Shown: in pieces, positions 44,036 through 53,984 of the stretch
Numbering within the stretch: the first letter of the stretch is position 1
Layout of the letters: each line of letters begins with the position of its first letter
Source: Pseudomonas fluorescens
GTDB taxonomy: Bacteria > Pseudomonadota > Gammaproteobacteria > Pseudomonadales > Pseudomonadaceae
Length of the DNA stretch: 64,000 nucleotides
NCBI RefSeq assembly: GCF_900636825.1
Contig: NZ_LR134318.1
Span: forward strand, 1,273,501 to 1,337,500
Reading direction: 5' to 3'
Program-made: the position numbers and the translations under genes
Notes under the pieces: model-generated
Databases searched by the model: none
What the model was told of the DNA's origin: nothing
The model's input: the letters and a program-made list of their open reading frames with translations, nothing else

Positions 44036-44116
44036 CAAGTTTCAAGCTTCAAGCTGCAAGTAAAGGCGTCGGTGCTTTTTCTTGAAGCTTGCGGCTTGCG
44101 GCTTGCAGCTTGCAGC
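44036..44116. repeat. Imperfect inverted repeat (AAGCTTGCAGCTT family) between adhC and fghA
   Basis: AGTTTCAAGCTTCAAGCTGC near 44038 is partly complementary to CTTGAAGCTTGCGGCTTGCGG and GCTTGCAGCTTGCAGCT near 44086-44116. The right arm has several short CTTGCGG/CTTGCAG tandem units. The family differs from the REPs elsewhere in the window. Its end abuts the fghA ribosome-binding site. Confidence 0.75.
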
Positions 44117-44129
44117 TGGGGAGAACCCC

Positions 44130-44975
44130 TTGAACCTGGAAAACATTTCCTGTCAGAAGAGTTTCGGTGGCTGGCACAAGCGCTACCGCCATCGCTCCGA
44201 GGTGCTGGATTGCGACATGGTCTTTGCCGTCTACCTTCCGCCGCAAGCGGAGCAGGGCGGCAAGCTGCCGGTGCTGTACTGGTTGTCAGGCCTGACCTGC
44301 ACCGATGAAAATTTCATGCAGAAGGCCGGCGCGCTGCGCATGGCCGCCGAGCTCGGTTTGATCATCGTCGCACCGGATACCAGCCCGCGTGGCCCGGATG
44401 TCCCGGACGATTCGGACAAGGCTTGGGATTTTGGTCTGGGCGCCGGCTTCTATCTGAATGCCACGCAGGAACCATGGGCGCGTCATTATCGGATGCATGA
44501 CTATGTCGTGCAGGAATTGCCTTCACTGGTTGAAGCGCATTTCCCGGCGTCGGACAAACGCAGCATCAGCGGACATTCCATGGGCGGCCACGGCGCATTG
44601 GTCTGCGCCTTGCGCAATCCGGGGCGTTACCAATCGGTGTCGGCGTTTTCGCCGATTACCCATCCGATCGATTGCCCATGGGGCCAGAAAGCTTTCTCCA
44701 ATTACCTGGGCGAAGACCGTTCGAAGTGGAAAGAGTGGGACGCCTGCGCGCTGATTGCCGAGGCGACCGAGAAGTTGCCGTTGCTGGTTGATCAAGGTGA
44801 TCGCGACGATTTCCTCGCCACCCAGCTCAAGCCCGAAGCCTTGCAACACGCAGCAAAACAAGCGGGGCATCCGCTTGAGCTGCGCCTGCAACCGGGCTAC
44901 GACCACAGCTATTTCTTCATCTCGAGCTTCATTGACGACCACTTGCAGCATCACGCACGCGCCCTTCAGGTGTAA
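44130..44975 (+). CDS. fghA: S-formylglutathione hydrolase
   Basis: Esterase D-type serine hydrolase that splits S-formylglutathione into formate and glutathione. The nucleophile lies in SGHSMGGHGALVCAL, the catalytic His in PGYDHSYFFISSFIDDH and the Asp in VDQGDRDDFLATQ. The family N-terminus is NLENISCQKSFGGWHKRY, so I start at the TTG at 44130, with GGGGAGA 5 bases upstream, giving 281-282 residues; the in-frame ATG at 44082 would translate the preceding repeat. Its partner adhC is directly upstream. Confidence 0.9.
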   Translation: MNLENISCQKSFGGWHKRYRHRSEVLDCDMVFAVYLPPQAEQGGKLPVLYWLSGLTCTDENFMQKAGALRMAAELGLIIVAPDTSPRGPDVPDDSDKAWDFGLGAGFYLNATQEPWARHYRMHDYVVQELPSLVEAHFPASDKRSISGHSMGGHGALVCALRNPGRYQSVSAFSPITHPIDCPWGQKAFSNYLGEDRSKWKEWDACALIAEATEKLPLLVDQGDRDDFLATQLKPEALQHAAKQAGHPLELRLQPGYDHSYFFISSFIDDHLQHHARALQV

Positions 44976-44988
44976 TGCAGGTAGAATC

Positions 44989-45018
44989 ACGCCCTGACAA
45001 AAATCGGGGCGTTTTTTT
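44989..45018 (+). terminator. Terminator-like hairpin abutting the ispF start
   Basis: ACGCCC pairs with GGGCGT, followed by a run of seven T that ends at the base before the ispF ATG. The 3' arm includes GGGG (45006-45009), the only Shine-Dalgarno-like sequence for ispF. The hairpin could both end fghA transcripts and mask the ispF ribosome site. Confidence 0.6.
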
Positions 45019-45492
45019 ATGCGTATTGGCCACGGCTATGATGTGCACCGTTTCGCTGAAGGCGATTTCATTACTCTGGGCGGCGTGCGCATTGCACACA
45101 GCTTCGGGCTGCTCGCTCATTCCGACGGTGACGTCCTGCTGCACGCCTTGAGCGATGCCTTGCTCGGCGCAGCGGCGCTGGGTGATATCGGCAAACATTT
45201 CCCGGATACCGACCCGCAATTCAAGGGCGCGGACAGCCGGGCGCTGCTGCGTCATGTGGTCAGTCTGATCCACGCCAAAGGCTGGAAAGTCGGCAATGTC
45301 GACAACACCATCGTTGCCCAGGCACCGAAAATGGCCCCGCATATCGAATCGATGCGTGCGCTGATTGCGGCGGATCTTCAAGTTGAGTTGGATCAAGTGA
45401 ACGTGAAAGCCACCACCACCGAAAAGCTTGGCTTTGTCGGTCGCGAAGAAGGTATTGCCGTGCATTCCGTTGCCTTGTTGCTGCGCGCATGA
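45019..45492 (+). CDS. ispF: 2-C-methyl-D-erythritol 2,4-cyclodiphosphate synthase
   Basis: MEP-pathway enzyme releasing CMP to form the cyclic diphosphate. The 157-residue protein starts [12 protein letters not shown] with the zinc ligands Asp and His, and has [18 protein letters not shown] and the C-terminal [19 protein letters not shown]. No other start fits, so translation begins directly after the T-run of a hairpin. It overlaps truD by 4 bp. Confidence 0.96.
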   Translation: MRIGHGYDVHRFAEGDFITLGGVRIAHSFGLLAHSDGDVLLHALSDALLGAAALGDIGKHFPDTDPQFKGADSRALLRHVVSLIHAKGWKVGNVDNTIVAQAPKMAPHIESMRALIAADLQVELDQVNVKATTTEKLGFVGREEGIAVHSVALLLRA

Positions 45493-46534
45493 ACGAACTG
45501 CAATTGCTCGGCCCCAAGGCTTATGGCGAACCTCTCGGCACTGCAGTCCTGAAAGCCATCGCGGAAGATTTCCAGGTCGATGAAGTGCTGGACATTCCAT
45601 TCAGTGGCGACGGCGAGCATCTGTGGATCTGGGTGGAAAAACGCGGTCTGAACACTGAAGAAGCAGCGCGGCGGATCGCCAAGGCGGCCGGCGTGCCGTT
45701 GCGCACGGTCAGCTACGCAGGGCTCAAGGATCGTCAGGCGCTGACCCGGCAATGGTTCAGCGTGCAATTGCCGGGCAAGGCCGATCCTGATCTGGCGGCG
45801 GCAGAAAACGACACGCTAAAGATCCTCAAGACCACTCGCCACAAGCGCAAGCTGCAACGCGGTGCGCACTCGGCCAACGGCTTCACTTTGCGTCTCACCC
45901 AGTTTGCTGGCGACAAGGCTGCGATCGAACAGCGTCTGCAGTTGATTGCCAGCCAGGGCATTCCCAATTATTTCGGCACTCAGCGATTCGGCCACGATGG
46001 CGGCAACGTCGTCGATGCGCGTTCTTGGGCGGCGCGCAAAGCCCTGCCGGAGCAGCGCAATGTGCGTTCCCGGCTGCTGTCCACGGCGCGCAGTTTTCTT
46101 TTCAATAATGTGCTGGCTGCGCGGGTGGCTGACGGCACTTGGCAAAAAGCACAAGTCGGCGATCTGCTGGCCTTTACCGACAGCCGCAGCTTTTTCCCGG
46201 CGGGCGAGGCTGAATGCAACGATCCGCGTCTGGCGATTCTCGATCTGCATCCAACCGGTCCGCAGTGGGGCGAAGGTGACTCGCCGGCGGCGGGCGCTGT
46301 CCATGATCTGGAACAGGGGATTGCCAGCGACGAAGCCGAGCTGCGCGATTGGTTGGTTCACGCCGGTATGAGCCACGAACGTCGCATCCTGCGTCTGCCC
46401 ATTGGCGGGTTGACGTGGCATTATCCCCAGCCTGACATTCTGCAACTGGAATTCGTCCTCCCGGCCGGATGCTTCGCCACCGTATTGGTGCGCGAACTCG
46501 TTGATCTGGTGCCGGTGGGGCAGACGGACAGCCC

Positions 46535-46547
<13 letters not shown>
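45489..46547 (+). CDS. truD: tRNA pseudouridine(13) synthase TruD
   Basis: Makes pseudouridine 13 in tRNA(Glu). The 352 residues contain the catalytic Asp in [32 protein letters not shown], and the TruD insertion domain ([18 protein letters not shown]). Start and stop overlap its neighbours ispF (4 bp) and surE (13 bp), so the ispF-truD-surE-pcm block is translationally compact. Confidence 0.95.
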
Positions 46548-47961
<1,414 letters not shown>

Positions 47962-48172
47962 GCATTTGTTTAAGGGCGCTGAATTCCTTTTAACGGCGCC
48001 GGTCTTACATCGGCAGCCACGGTTTAAACGCAGCGTACTTACTACTTGCAAACGTGTGCGCACGGGGATTTCGCTTCATTAAAGGTAAAGCCGTTTCGGC
48101 CCGTTATACTTGCGACACTTCATGCCGAAACGCGGCATTCAGAATTTTCAGCCACCACAAAGGGAGCGGCGG

Positions 48173-49042
48173 GTGAGTCTCACAGTCATTGCGCAGCGTA
48201 TGGGTAACACGAGCTTTCAGCGCCTGGTGACTGGCCTCGTCTTGAGCACCTTGCTGGTCGGATGCTCCAGCACCAAATCCAGCAATGTGCGCGTTGTCGA
48301 TCGCAACAACGCGGTCGCGCAACGTCCGACCGTGACGACCGGGCAGTATGTAGTCCGTCCTGGCGATACTTTGTTTTCGATCGCATTTCGTTACGGCTGG
48401 GACTACAAAACCCTCGCTGCCCGGAACAACATTCCTACGCCATATACGATCCATCCGGGTCAGACAATTCGCTTTGACGGCCGCACCGGTTCAACGCCGA
48501 CTGCGGTGGTCAGCAACAGCAGTTCTTCGCCTTCCTCGTCGAGTAAAACCACGGTAATCCGACGTCAGGCAAATGGCACCACGACCACCACGACCACTGG
48601 CTCTGCGGGCGCGGCACCGTCCGTCGCCAGCAAGCCAACCCCCGCTCCGATGCCCCCAGCGGGCCCGGCCCCGACCGGCTGGGGATGGCCATCTAATGGC
48701 ATTCTGATTGGTAAATTCTCTTCAAACGGTAGTTTGAATAAAGGAATTGATATCGCCGGAGATTTGGGACAGCCTGTTTTAGCTGCGTCTGATGGGACGG
48801 TTGTTTACGCCGGAAGTGGCTTAAGGGGCTACGGCGAATTAGTCATCATCAAACACAGCGAAACCTACGTCAGTGCTTACGGACATAACCGCAGGCTGTT
48901 GGTTCGGGAGGGGCAGCAGGTCAAGGTCGGACAGACAATTGCCGAAATGGGGTCAACGGGTACAGACCGGGTGAAACTGCATTTTGAGATTCGCCGCCAA
49001 GGTAAACCAGTGGATCCGCTGCAGTTCCTGCCCAGCCGTTGA
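48173..49042 (+). CDS. nlpD: Lipoprotein NlpD, LysM plus catalytically degenerate LytM domain
   Basis: Envelope lipoprotein of 289 residues. The lipobox is LSTLLVGCSS, with lipidated Cys at about residue 31. A LysM domain (YVVRPGDTLFSIAFRYGW to HPGQTIRF) binds peptidoglycan. A Ser/Thr/Pro-rich linker follows, then a C-terminal M23/LytM domain. The metal-ligand His of HxxxD is Asn (NKGIDIAG), and the second HxH is KLH (VKLHFEIR), so peptidase activity is unlikely; NlpD proteins activate amidase AmiC instead. The start is GTG at 48173 with AGGGAG 6 bases upstream. The rpoS promoter lies within this gene. Confidence 0.9.
   Translation: MSLTVIAQRMGNTSFQRLVTGLVLSTLLVGCSSTKSSNVRVVDRNNAVAQRPTVTTGQYVVRPGDTLFSIAFRYGWDYKTLAARNNIPTPYTIHPGQTIRFDGRTGSTPTAVVSNSSSSPSSSSKTTVIRRQANGTTTTTTTGSAGAAPSVASKPTPAPMPPAGPAPTGWGWPSNGILIGKFSSNGSLNKGIDIAGDLGQPVLAASDGTVVYAGSGLRGYGELVIIKHSETYVSAYGHNRRLLVREGQQVKVGQTIAEMGSTGTDRVKLHFEIRRQGKPVDPLQFLPSR
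48721..48738 (+). promoter_or_regulatory. Probable PsrA box of the rpoS promoter, inside nlpD
   Basis: TTCAAACGGTAGTTTGAA is a perfect 7-bp inverted repeat with a 4-base spacer. It fits the described PsrA consensus (G/C)AAAC-N2-4-GTTT(G/C). It ends 410 bases before rpoS, in an AT-richer part of nlpD, where Pseudomonas rpoS is known to be transcribed from within nlpD. Confidence 0.65.
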
Positions 49043-49148
49043 TTTGTAAGCCAGCCTGTTCCGTCGCGTAGAGGGGACAGGCTCCAGCGCTGCCAAGGAT
49101 AAAGGCGTCGCTTGAGCTTGGGGTCGAACTCACCAAAGGACTATAACA

Positions 49149-50156
49149 ATGGCTCTCAGTAAAGAAGTGCCGGAGTTTGACATCGACGATGAGGTTCTCC
49201 TTATGGAGACCGGCATCGATTCGGATTCGATGTCGAATGATGAAGGGGCTGCTCCACCTTCCGTTCGTTCCAAATCCAAACACTCCGCTTCACTTAAACA
49301 ACATAAATACATCGATTACACGCGTGCACTTGATGCCACGCAGTTGTATCTCAACGAAATCGGCTTTTCCCCATTGCTCTCACCGGAAGAAGAAGTTCAT
49401 TTTGCGCGCTTGTCGCAAAGTGGCGATCCGGCCGGGCGCAAGCGCATGATTGAAAGTAACCTGCGGCTGGTGGTCAAAATCGCCCGGCGTTACGTCAATC
49501 GGGGGCTGTCGCTGCTGGATCTGATCGAAGAGGGCAACCTCGGGTTGATCCGGGCGGTGGAAAAGTTCGATCCCGAGCGCGGCTTCCGCTTCTCGACCTA
49601 CGCAACCTGGTGGATCCGTCAGACCATCGAGCGCGCGATCATGAATCAAACCCGGACCATCCGGTTGCCGATCCATGTGGTCAAGGAGCTCAACGTGTAC
49701 CTGCGGGCGGCACGGGAGCTGACGCAAAAACTCGACCACGAACCTTCACCCGAAGAAATCGCCAACCTGCTGGAAAAGCCGGTGGCCGAGGTCAAGCGCA
49801 TGCTGGGCCTGAACGAACGGGTTTCTTCGGTCGACGTCTCGCTGGGTCCGGATTCGGATAAAACCCTGCTGGACACTCTCACTGATGATCGTCCTACCGA
49901 TCCGTGCGAACTGCTGCAGGATGACGACCTGTCGCAGAGCATCGATCAATGGCTGTCTGAATTGACCGACAAGCAGCGCGAGGTGGTCGTACGCCGCTTC
50001 GGCCTGCGCGGCCATGAAAGCAGTACGCTGGAAGATGTCGGCCTGGAGATCGGCCTGACCCGGGAACGGGTGCGGCAGATCCAGGTGGAAGGACTCAAGC
50101 GCCTTCGTGAAATTCTCGAAAAAAATGGCCTGTCGAGCGAATCGCTGTTCCAGTAA
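49149..50156 (+). CDS. rpoS: Stationary-phase sigma factor RpoS
   Basis: RNA polymerase sigma-38 of 335 residues, controlling stationary phase and stress genes. Region 1.2 starts about [20 protein letters not shown]. Region 2 has [40 protein letters not shown] and [18 protein letters not shown]. Region 3 includes [19 protein letters not shown], and region 4 ends with the helix-turn-helix [27 protein letters not shown] precedes the ATG. In Pseudomonas it works alongside the Gac/Rsm circuit, whose RNA rsmZ is the next gene. Confidence 0.97.
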   Translation: MALSKEVPEFDIDDEVLLMETGIDSDSMSNDEGAAPPSVRSKSKHSASLKQHKYIDYTRALDATQLYLNEIGFSPLLSPEEEVHFARLSQSGDPAGRKRMIESNLRLVVKIARRYVNRGLSLLDLIEEGNLGLIRAVEKFDPERGFRFSTYATWWIRQTIERAIMNQTRTIRLPIHVVKELNVYLRAARELTQKLDHEPSPEEIANLLEKPVAEVKRMLGLNERVSSVDVSLGPDSDKTLLDTLTDDRPTDPCELLQDDDLSQSIDQWLSELTDKQREVVVRRFGLRGHESSTLEDVGLEIGLTRERVRQIQVEGLKRLREILEKNGLSSESLFQ

Positions 50157-50178
50157 GCGTTTCAAGTGACCGCCCGCA

Positions 50179-50207
50179 AAAAGCCCCGACTGGTTCGGGG
50201 CTTTTTG
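50179..50207 (+). terminator. Rho-independent terminator of rpoS
   Basis: AAAAAGCCCCGA pairs with TCGGGGCTTTTT around CTGGT, 22 bases after the rpoS stop. Confidence 0.92.
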
Positions 50208-50228
50208 TTGTCCTCTGAAATCTGCATA

Positions 50229-50299
50229 TGTAGGAGCTGCCGCAGGCTGCGATCTTTTGATCGTCCGAACGCGGCCCGAGCCTGCGGCAGCTCCTACAG
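50229..50299. repeat. REP palindrome pair between rpoS and rsmZ
   Basis: TGTAGGAGCTGCCGCAGGC and GCCTGCGGCAGCTCCTACA are exact inverses; the centre (GATCTTTTGATCGTCCGAACGCGGCCC) has lost its own symmetry. It ends 21 bases before the GacA site of rsmZ. Confidence 0.9.
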
Positions 50300-50320
50300 G
50301 GACAAGTTGTAGTCTTGCTC

Positions 50321-50338
50321 TGTAAGCCTTGGCTTACT
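50321..50338 (+). promoter_or_regulatory. GacA upstream activating sequence of rsmZ
   Basis: TGTAAGCCTTGGCTTACT matches the GacA site TGTAAG-N6-CTTACA at 11 of 12 defined bases. It is centred about 180 bases before the predicted rsmZ start, the distance known for Pseudomonas rsmZ. The stretch between (50400-50440) is very AT-rich, as expected for MvaT/MvaU or IHF binding. Confidence 0.85.
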
Positions 50339-50474
50339 GTTTCGTAAGTGTTCGTTATTTTTACACTGTGGCAGACGACGATGATGTCCGGCGTAGGTGT
50401 ATAACTTCTTGATTTATATATTTATTATTTGCTGTTAAGCGCTTATGGCAGGCGATTTCATTCCCAAAGGCAAA

Positions 50475-50502
50475 TTGCTCTGCGCCGGGAAATCGCTAGT
50501 AT
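50475..50502 (+). promoter_or_regulatory. Predicted rsmZ core promoter
   Basis: TTGCTC (50475-50480) and TAGTAT (50497-50502) are separated by 16 bases, with the RNA start expected at about 50511. Confidence 0.6.
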
Positions 50503-50510
50503 CTGAACTG

Positions 50511-50639
50511 TGTCGACGGACAGACACGCCCTTCAAGGACGAGGGGAACGGACATCGCAGGACGCGATTCATCAGGACGATGAAAAGGAATACAGGGAAT
50601 AGGGAAAAAATGTGGGCGGGTCATACCGCCCCTTTTTTT
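50511..50639 (+). ncRNA. rsmZ: Small regulatory RNA RsmZ
   Basis: RsmZ sequesters the translational repressors RsmA/RsmE, so that GacS/GacA activation turns on secondary metabolism, exoenzymes and biofilm traits. The sequence begins TGTCGACGGACAGACA, like known Pseudomonas RsmZ. It holds nine GGA triplets (50518 to 50605), several as the high-affinity AnGGAn type: CAAGGACG, GCAGGACG, TCAGGACG. It ends with a terminator, GGGCGG-TTCATA-type stem at 50614-50631 plus seven T. Its place between rpoS and fdxA is the conserved rsmZ locus, and a GacA site lies upstream. The exact ends are inferred. Confidence 0.9.
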
Positions 50640-50668
50640 GTCTGCAGAAAAGTGAAATCCGCAAAAGC

Positions 50669-50692
50669 AAAAAGGCCCGCAAGGGGCCTTTT
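50669..50692 (-). terminator. Terminator of fdxA
   Basis: AAAAGGCCC and GGGCCTTTT form a stem around GCAAG. Read on the minus strand it comes 22 bases after the fdxA stop and is followed by TTTTTGC. It faces the rsmZ terminator. Confidence 0.85.
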
Positions 50693-50713
50693 CCAATTCG
50701 AGCGCGGGGCAGA

Positions 50714-51037
50714 TCAGCGTTCGAGTTGTTCGATCTTGTTCGGCTTGCCATCCCACTCGGCGGAATCCGGAAGAGGATCCTTGCGCTCGGTGATGTTAGG
50801 CCAGACATCTGCCAGCTCGGCGTTGAGCTGGATGAAGTTTTCCATACCGTTTGGCACTTCATCTTCCGAGAAGATGGCCACAGCCGGGCATTCCGGTTCG
50901 CACAGGGCGCAGTCGATGCACTCATCCGGGTGAATCACCAGGAAGTTCGGGCCTTCGTAAAAGCAGTCCACCGGACACACTTCTACGCAGTCGGTGTACT
51001 TGCACTTGATGCAGTTGTCGGTGACGACGAAGGTCAT
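50714..51037 (-). CDS. fdxA: Seven-iron ferredoxin FdxA
   Basis: Ferredoxin of 107 residues with one 3Fe-4S and one 4Fe-4S cluster. The first cysteine set is [17 protein letters not shown] and the second is [16 protein letters not shown], with the extra C-terminal tail typical of the Azotobacter-type ferredoxin I family. The start [16 protein letters not shown] at 51037 has AGGAG 9-10 bases upstream; an ATG at 51079 would add 14 basic residues. Confidence 0.95.
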   Translation of the reverse strand: MTFVVTDNCIKCKYTDCVEVCPVDCFYEGPNFLVIHPDECIDCALCEPECPAVAIFSEDEVPNGMENFIQLNAELADVWPNITERKDPLPDSAEWDGKPNKIEQLER

Positions 51038-51179
51038 TTCTAATTTTCTCCTCAGGCGGCGGCAGCGTTGCCCCTTCACGGTTGGGGTCGCCAGGTTTGG
51101 GAGCGATACCTGCTGGCCAGGCTATGAACCAGCAGCATCCCAAACCGCGCGAGATTCTAACAGCTTGGAGCCGTTTGCG

Positions 51180-51221
51180 TTATATCCGCTTCTTCAGTGC
51201 TTATATCCGGTTCTTTAGTGC
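51180..51221 (-). repeat. 21-bp direct duplication of the mutS 3' end
   Basis: Bases 51201-51221 encode the last residues ALKNRI and the stop of mutS. Bases 51180-51200, directly downstream on the minus strand, repeat them with two differences and would read ALKKRI-stop. The second copy is untranslated. Confidence 0.85.
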
Positions 51222-53783
51222 GTAGAGCATTTCCAGCGCGCGACGCGGAGTCATGTCGTCCAGATCGATCTTCGCCAGGTCGTCCAGCACCGGGTGCGGC
51301 AGGCTCGCGAACATGTCGCTTTGCTGTGGCGCCGCCGGTTTGCCTTTGACCGCAGGCTTCGGCGCTTCATGAGGCAGCGCGGTGTCCTCCAGACGGCTCA
51401 AGTGTTCGCGTGCGCGCGTGATCACTTCGCTCGGCACGCCGGCCAACTGCGCCACCGCCAAGCCATAACTCTGGCTTGCAGGCCCTGGCAGCACATGGTG
51501 CAGGAACACGATGCGCTCGTTGTGCTCAGTCGCGTTGAGATGCACGTTGGCCACCAAAGGCTCGGCCTCCGGCAGTACTGTCAGTTCGAAATAGTGAGTG
51601 GCGAACAACGTATAGGCGCGCAGTTGTGCCAAACGTTCCGCCGCAGCCCACGCCAGCGACAAACCGTCGAAGGTGCTGGTGCCGCGGCCGACTTCGTCCA
51701 TCAACACCAGGCTGCGCTCGGTAGCGTTGTGCAGGATATTGGCGGTCTCGCTCATTTCCACCATGAACGTCGAGCGCCCACCGGCCAGATCGTCGCTGGA
51801 ACCGATGCGGGTGAAGATCCGGTCGACCAGCGACAATTCGCAACTGGCCGCGGGCACGAAGCTGCCGATATGCGCCAGCAGCACGATCAGCGCAGTCTGC
51901 CGCATGTAAGTGGATTTACCGCCCATGTTCGGGCCGGTGATCACCAGCATGCGCGTGTTGTCATCAAGGCTCAGGTCGTTGGCCACGAACGGTGTGGTCA
52001 GCACTTGCTCGACCACTGGATGACGCCCCTGGGTTATGCGCATGCACGGTTCACTGACGAAGCGCGGGCAGTTCAGATCAAGGTTCAGCGCGCGCTCGGC
52101 CAGGTTGCTCAGCACGTCCAGTTCGGCCAGCGCCGCAGCGGTGTCCTGCAAGGGTGGCAACTGGCTGATGAGATCTTCCAGCAGCGCCTCATAAAGCATT
52201 TTCTCGCGGGCGAGGGCGCGGCTCTTGGCCGACAGCGCTTTGTCCTCGAAGGCTTTCAGTTCCGGCGTGATGAAACGCTCGGCGCCTTTGAGCGTCTGGC
52301 GACGGATGTAGTCGGCCGGCGCCGATTCTGCCTGTTTGCTCGGCAGTTCAATGAAGTAACCGTGAATGCGGTTGTAGCCGACTTTCAAGTGGCTCAGGCC
52401 GGTGCGGGCTTTCTCCCGAGCCTCGAGGTCGATGAGGAACTGACCGGCGTTTTCGCTCAGCGATTGCAGTTCGTCGAGTTCGCTGTCGTAGCCGGTTTTC
52501 AGCACGCCGCCGTCACGGATCACCGCTGGCGGATTATCGATAATGGCTTTTTCCAGTAGCGCCGCCAATTCCGGATAAGTGCTGGCGGTAGTCGCCAGGC
52601 GCTGCAAGTGCGGCGCTTCCAGCTCGGACATCGCCACTTGCAATTGCGGCAGGGCGCCGAGGGCGTCACGCAGACGTGCGAGGTCGCGAGGACGCGCATT
52701 GCGCAGGCCGATCCGCGCCAGAATCCGCTCGATGTCCCCGATCTCCTTGAGCTGCGGTTGCAGCTTTTCAAAGCGGTAATGATCGAGCAGGCAAGTGATC
52801 GAGGTCTGCCGCGACAACAGTACGGTGAGATCGCGCAGCGGTCGGTTCAGCCAACGGGTGAGCAGACGGCTACCCATGGCGGTCTGGCAGCGATCGACCA
52901 CCGATTGCAGGGTGTTGTCGCGGCCGCCGGCGAGATTGGTGTCGAGTTCCAGGTTACGGCGGCTGGCGCCATCGAGCACAACCGTGTCGTCGAGACGTTC
53001 GTGGCGCAGGCTGCGCAAATGCGGCAGCGCGGTGCGCTGGGTTTCCTTGGCGTAGGCGAGCAGGCAACCTGCGGCACCGATGGCCAGGGTCAGATTCTCG
53101 CAGCCGAAGCCTTTCAGATCCTGAGTGGAAAATTGCTGGCAGAGACTTTTCAGCGCCGAGTCACGCTCGAAATCCCACGGCGCCCGACGACGTACGCCGC
53201 GGCGTTTTTCCGCTGGCAGGTCCTTTGGCCAATCGTCCGGAATCAACAATTCCACCGGATTGACCCGCTCCAGTTCGGCCAGCAGGTTTTCCCAGCCCTT
53301 GATCTCGAGCACGGTGAAGTTGCCGCTGGTAATGTCGAGAACGGCCAGGCCAAACAGGCGTTCGTCGCCCAGAACCGCGGCGATCAGATTGTCGCGACGC
53401 TCATCGAGCAACGCCTCATCACTGACCGTGCCCGGCGTGATAATCCGCACCACCTGGCGTTCGACCGGGCCTTTACTTGTGGCGGGATCGCCGACCTGCT
53501 CGCAAATCACCACGGATTCGCCAAGCTTGACCAGTTTCGCCAGGTAACCTTCCGCCGCATGGTAAGGAATCCCACACATCGGAATGGCCTGTCCCGCCGA
53601 TTGCCCGCGCGCGGTCAGCGTGATGTCGAGCAACTTGGCGGCCTTCTTCGCATCTTCGTAGAAGATCTCGTAGAAATCGCCCATGCGGTAGAACATCAGC
53701 TGATCGGGGTGCTGGTTCTTCAGCCGCCAGTATTGCTGCATCATCGGAGTGTGGGAGGACAGGTCGGAGACGGCTTTATTCAT
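51201..53783 (-). CDS. mutS: DNA mismatch repair protein MutS
   Basis: Mismatch-recognition ATPase of 860 residues. The Phe-x-Glu mismatch reader is in [18 protein letters not shown] near the N-terminus. The ATPase domain has Walker [20 protein letters not shown], Walker [20 protein letters not shown] and the signature [17 protein letters not shown]. The C-terminus has a beta-binding/tetramer tail. I take [19 protein letters not shown] at 53783 as the start, the Pseudomonas consensus; an upstream ATG at 53831 adds 16 residues. The island downstream on the plus strand is inserted at a known tailocin site (mutS-cinA). Confidence 0.96.
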   Translation of the reverse strand: MNKAVSDLSSHTPMMQQYWRLKNQHPDQLMFYRMGDFYEIFYEDAKKAAKLLDITLTARGQSAGQAIPMCGIPYHAAEGYLAKLVKLGESVVICEQVGDPATSKGPVERQVVRIITPGTVSDEALLDERRDNLIAAVLGDERLFGLAVLDITSGNFTVLEIKGWENLLAELERVNPVELLIPDDWPKDLPAEKRRGVRRRAPWDFERDSALKSLCQQFSTQDLKGFGCENLTLAIGAAGCLLAYAKETQRTALPHLRSLRHERLDDTVVLDGASRRNLELDTNLAGGRDNTLQSVVDRCQTAMGSRLLTRWLNRPLRDLTVLLSRQTSITCLLDHYRFEKLQPQLKEIGDIERILARIGLRNARPRDLARLRDALGALPQLQVAMSELEAPHLQRLATTASTYPELAALLEKAIIDNPPAVIRDGGVLKTGYDSELDELQSLSENAGQFLIDLEAREKARTGLSHLKVGYNRIHGYFIELPSKQAESAPADYIRRQTLKGAERFITPELKAFEDKALSAKSRALAREKMLYEALLEDLISQLPPLQDTAAALAELDVLSNLAERALNLDLNCPRFVSEPCMRITQGRHPVVEQVLTTPFVANDLSLDDNTRMLVITGPNMGGKSTYMRQTALIVLLAHIGSFVPAASCELSLVDRIFTRIGSSDDLAGGRSTFMVEMSETANILHNATERSLVLMDEVGRGTSTFDGLSLAWAAAERLAQLRAYTLFATHYFELTVLPEAEPLVANVHLNATEHNERIVFLHHVLPGPASQSYGLAVAQLAGVPSEVITRAREHLSRLEDTALPHEAPKPAVKGKPAAPQQSDMFASLPHPVLDDLAKIDLDDMTPRRALEMLYALKNRI

Positions 53784-53932
53784 CGGATTGTCGGGCAACT
53801 CGTTAAAAGATGTAGGGCGAAGCGCGGACAATCGCCGGGCTTTTCCGCGATGGGCGCAAGGTTACCATGGGCGGTCTGCGCTACGCAGGCGCTGCGGTCG
53901 GGTGATCGTCTGCTTTCATGGAAAAGTTACTT

Positions 53933-53948
53933 ATGCATGATTTATGCA
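53933..53948. promoter_or_regulatory. Palindromic operator candidate before the tailocin repressor gene
   Basis: ATGCATGATTTATGCA holds TGCAT-N5-ATGCA and lies 37 bases before the repressor start. A further half-site pair ATGC-AAATCA-GCAT overlaps its right end. The same TGCAT/ATGCA half-sites occur in the tailocin promoter at 54845 and 54877, which suggests autoregulation. Confidence 0.5.
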
Positions 53949-53984
53949 AATCAGCATTTGTCTTCGCGAAAAACTTCAAGCACT

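Noticed and set aside
52608..53984. A long upstream extension of the tailocin repressor frame, antisense to mutS
   Set aside because: The helix-turn-helix domain starts at 53985, and the extension is the complement of conserved mutS coding sequence.
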